DNA of 7,295 nucleotides, taken from Oligoflexaceae bacterium. Lineage in GTDB: Bacteria; Bdellovibrionota_B; Oligoflexia; Oligoflexales; Oligoflexaceae. The stretch spans positions 1 through 7,295 of the forward strand of contig CANJJY010000232.1 of assembly GCA_947474445.1 (NCBI GenBank), read 5' to 3'. The position numbers and the translations under genes are program-made. The notes below the pieces were generated by a model that ran no database searches, was not told where the DNA came from, and saw only the letters and a list, made by a program, of their open reading frames with translations. Below are positions 5,501 through 7,295 of the stretch, one piece after another. Every line of letters begins with the position of its first letter. The first letter of the stretch is position 1.

Positions 5501-6597
5501 AGCGATTAATAGCCAGGTGGATGCCTGCGCTCTTTTTCATGGTTGCCATTAACTCTGTGCAGTTCGGATGCTCGAGCTCAGAGGATGCGGCGGCGGGAGA
5601 AGAGGTAGCAGCGAATGGTAGCAATGAAAATGCCGCAAATCCGAATGAAGAAGGACAGGGAACGGATACGGCCAATGCAGAAGGGGGAAACAACAACGTC
5701 GGTCTCAATCAAGAAGCAAGCGAAGGTAACAACGCTGGCGAAGAGGCGACGGCCGCAACGGGTGGCGAAGAAGACTTACAGCAAATCATCGAAGAAATGA
5801 ATGGTGCCAATGGTGGTACCCCGGCGGCAGCTAATGCCGGTGCCAATCCAACCTTTGACAATGTTGGCGCTTCAAACGCTGCAGTGGCGGCAACCGATCA
5901 AGCTCCGGTCGAAAACCTGGCCGGGAACACCGGTCTTGACGCGGCTCCGGCCATGGGGTCGACGGCTCAAGCTCCCAGTGCCTCAGCGGCGGTAGGAATG
6001 CCAGCAGGTCCCGGACTCCCCGAGCTCGGGTCAAAAATGGTTTACATCGTGCAAAAAGGTGACACGCTTGCCAGAATCGCACAAAGGATCTACGGCGACG
6101 GGAACAAATGGACAGAGATCGCAAACTTTACAGGCCTCGCCAACCCAAAGCTGATCTATCCCGGTGATGTCGTGTATTACCAATTGACCGAACAGTCGAT
6201 GAATTTTGCTGGTGTCTATGAAGGCGTAAAGCGAGATCAAGTTCAAGTTTCACAGGGTGATACTCTGGCGACGATTGCAGGACGCGTTTTGGGTAACTCA
6301 ACTCTTTGGAAATTGATTTGGCGCCAGAATGATCGAATCGACAATCCTGACCGTTTGACTGCCGGCACAACTATCTACTACGTGGACCCATCTAAAGTCG
6401 CTGCTCTGGACGTTCCAGCTCCTAGCAAGACTGCGCAAAAGGTGAACAAGGCTCAGGATACGAAACAAAATACGAATTCGGTTACTAAAGTCGAGAAAGT
6501 CCAAAAGACAGTTGTGTTTGAGGTGGCTAACGATCACATGGATGATCTGTTTAACCGCGCGGCGCACCAAGACTTTTTGCAAAGAACATTGATCTAA
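5497..6597 (+). CDS. Probable lipoprotein with long low-complexity linker and two LysM domains
   Basis: This 366-residue exported protein probably binds peptidoglycan. A basic start (MKRLIARW) and hydrophobic core (about 9-24) form a signal peptide ending in QFGC with Cys25 followed by SSS. This looks like a lipoprotein cleavage site, although Gln at -3 and Phe at -2 are poor lipobox residues. Residues 26-180 are a low-complexity linker, first rich in Ala, Asn, Glu and Gly and strongly acidic, later Ala/Pro-rich. Two LysM modules follow: about 182-229 (YIVQKGDTLARIAQRIYG, ending YPGDVVYY) and about 248-297 (VQVSQGDTLATIAGRVLG, ending TAGTTIYYV). LysM binds GlcNAc-containing glycans. The tail (298-366) is Lys/Gln-rich and then ends in a short stretch rich in Asp, Phe and Leu. 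There is no recognisable catalytic domain, so it is a binding or structural protein rather than a hydrolase. The GTG start is set by a strong ribosome site. It is divergent from the dcw operon; I do not recognise a named gene. Confidence 0.85.
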   Translation: MKRLIARWMPALFFMVAINSVQFGCSSSEDAAAGEEVAANGSNENAANPNEEGQGTDTANAEGGNNNVGLNQEASEGNNAGEEATAATGGEEDLQQIIEEMNGANGGTPAAANAGANPTFDNVGASNAAVAATDQAPVENLAGNTGLDAAPAMGSTAQAPSASAAVGMPAGPGLPELGSKMVYIVQKGDTLARIAQRIYGDGNKWTEIANFTGLANPKLIYPGDVVYYQLTEQSMNFAGVYEGVKRDQVQVSQGDTLATIAGRVLGNSTLWKLIWRQNDRIDNPDRLTAGTTIYYVDPSKVAALDVPAPSKTAQKVNKAQDTKQNTNSVTKVEKVQKTVVFEVANDHMDDLFNRAAHQDFLQRTLI

Positions 6598-6636
6598 AAG
6601 CGAAACCCTAGATAATCACCTGAACTTCTAAGGTAT

Positions 6637-6656
6637 AGCGACGAAAGCGTTGTTTT
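6637..6656 (+). terminator. Possible weak intrinsic terminator after the LysM gene
   Basis: About 40 nt after the stop, CGACG (6639-6643) pairs with CGTTG (6648-6652) around an AAAG loop, including one G-U pair. It can be extended outward by a G-U and an A-U pair, and TTTT (6653-6656) follows. The stem is short and not very GC-rich and the T-run is only four bases, so it is a weak candidate. It is nevertheless the best one in the 225 bp between the two convergent genes. Confidence 0.35.
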
Positions 6657-6822
6657 AAAGATTGGTTTTGCAATGACTGCTTCGCAGAAGACTTATAGCA
6701 AGACAATTTTAAAAACGAGCATCGAAGCTCCCTCTTCTTCTTTCTCAAGAGCCTCCTTTAGATTATCGATGCCATGACTGCGTGAATAATCAGCCTAGGC
6801 ACTTGCCTCAGTATAGACACCA

Positions 6823-7295
6823 TCATTCTAATGAAAAATTTCCATAAGGTGTGATAATCATGCTGTTAAGGTCTGTATAGGCATCGGCTTGACTAGCTGG
6901 GTAGACTAAACAGTTTCGGATGGATCGCACAGTCTCGAGACCTGCAGGTCCGAGAATAAAACTATTTTTTATCGAACCCGAAAACTTTGGATCCAAGCAA
7001 AAGCTATTCTCCTCAAATCGCCAAGCCTTTTTATTGCTATGGTTATCTAGCCCGAAAGAAGACATCAAACTGCTTCGGTGCGGTGATTGCATGAGATCAT
7101 GGTGGGCCTTGAAGTAATCGACCGGTGTCCCGAGATCCGCCCAAAAACCTTCGTGAACAAACGCTTCGATTTGAGCCCCGTCTGTAAGCAAACGATTGTA
7201 GCTATCGATGACGTGATGAAATCCCTGCATGGGTATGGCTCGTTGCAGACGTGGACCGATGATGTGAACGCCAGTAAAGGTTGCTGGCAACTGCT
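6823..7295 (-). CDS. Sugar-phosphate nucleotidyltransferase (C-terminal part, cut by window edge)
   Basis: The visible 156 residues match the C-terminal part of nucleotidyltransferases that make NDP-sugars from NTP and sugar 1-phosphate, of the mannose-1-phosphate guanylyltransferase/glucose-1-phosphate thymidylyltransferase type. Diagnostic stretches are FTGVHIIGP (visible residues 5-13), GFHHVIDSYNRLL, and HEGFWADLGTPVDYFKAH, a block conserved near the end of the catalytic domain. The remaining 70 or so residues, including SFILGP, NCLVYP and SMIITPYG, look like a degenerate left-handed beta-helix tail. The frame is open through the right edge, so the N-terminus with the nucleotide-binding signature is off the window. 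The first TTG in frame (7288-7290) is internal, not a start. Substrate cannot be told from this half. It converges with the LysM gene; products of such enzymes feed surface polysaccharide or LPS synthesis. Confidence 0.82.
   Translation of the reverse strand, partial: QLPATFTGVHIIGPRLQRAIPMQGFHHVIDSYNRLLTDGAQIEAFVHEGFWADLGTPVDYFKAHHDLMQSPHRSSLMSSFGLDNHSNKKAWRFEENSFCLDPKFSGSIKNSFILGPAGLETVRSIRNCLVYPASQADAYTDLNSMIITPYGNFSLE

Noticed and set aside
5478..6582. Minus-strand open frames opposite the LysM lipoprotein gene
   Set aside because: They are shadows of the GC-rich, low-complexity coding sequence on the plus strand, with no domain or ribosome site support.
6761..6808. Inverted repeats GATTAT/ATAATC and AGGC-ACTT-GCCT downstream of the nucleotidyltransferase
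   Set aside because: Short or AT-rich arms, a 19-nt loop in the first, and no T-run after the second on the minus strand; not enough to call a terminator.
1..7295. Mobile elements, CRISPR arrays, tRNA or rRNA genes, or a defence system
   Set aside because: No transposase, integrase, regularly spaced repeats, tRNA-like folds or defence-protein motifs were seen; nearly all of the window is explained by core cell-envelope genes.

Overview
The window reads as the start of a division and cell wall (dcw) cluster from a Gram-negative bacterium of moderate GC content. Five genes on the minus strand run in the order rsmH (mraW), ftsL, ftsI, murF, mraY, and mraY runs off the left edge. A diderm is suggested by the classic FtsI-type class B penicillin-binding protein without PASTA domains, the short single-pass FtsL, and a probable lipoprotein with LysM domains. 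My best guess at lineage is a deltaproteobacterium in the old broad sense (for example Bdellovibrionota/Oligoflexia or relatives). This rests on overall flavour, not on a diagnostic marker, so it should be held loosely.

Layout, left to right. Positions 1-415 hold the N-terminal part of mraY. Positions 429-1805 hold murF, followed by a 65 bp gap with no room for a gene. Positions 1871-3703 hold ftsI, which overlaps ftsL (3688-3960). ftsL starts 3 nt after the stop of rsmH (3964-4938). All five are tightly packed and probably co-transcribed leftward. Two usual members are absent: murE, normally between ftsI and murF, and mraZ, normally just upstream of rsmH.

Positions 4939-5496 form a divergent intergenic region of 558 bp with an unusual density of inverted repeats. 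These include two perfect-armed palindromes separated by 1 bp. At its right end are two near-identical Shine-Dalgarno boxes, the first preceding a 16-codon mini-ORF whose stop overlaps the start of the next gene.

Positions 5497-6597 (plus strand) encode a 366-residue exported, probably lipid-anchored protein with a long Ala/Asn/Gly/Glu-rich linker and two LysM modules, so a likely peptidoglycan-binding envelope protein. A weak hairpin terminator follows. Positions 6823-7295 (minus strand) hold the C-terminal part of a sugar-phosphate nucleotidyltransferase, truncated by the right edge.

Functionally, the leftward operon covers late peptidoglycan precursor synthesis (MurF makes UDP-MurNAc-pentapeptide, MraY makes lipid I), septal cross-linking (FtsI with its partner FtsL), and ribosome methylation (RsmH). 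The divergent LysM protein would bind the peptidoglycan this pathway produces. I see no mobile element, CRISPR array, tRNA or rRNA. No clearly novel system is visible. The most interesting parts are the missing murE and mraZ, the palindrome-rich divergent region, and the coupled mini-ORF.
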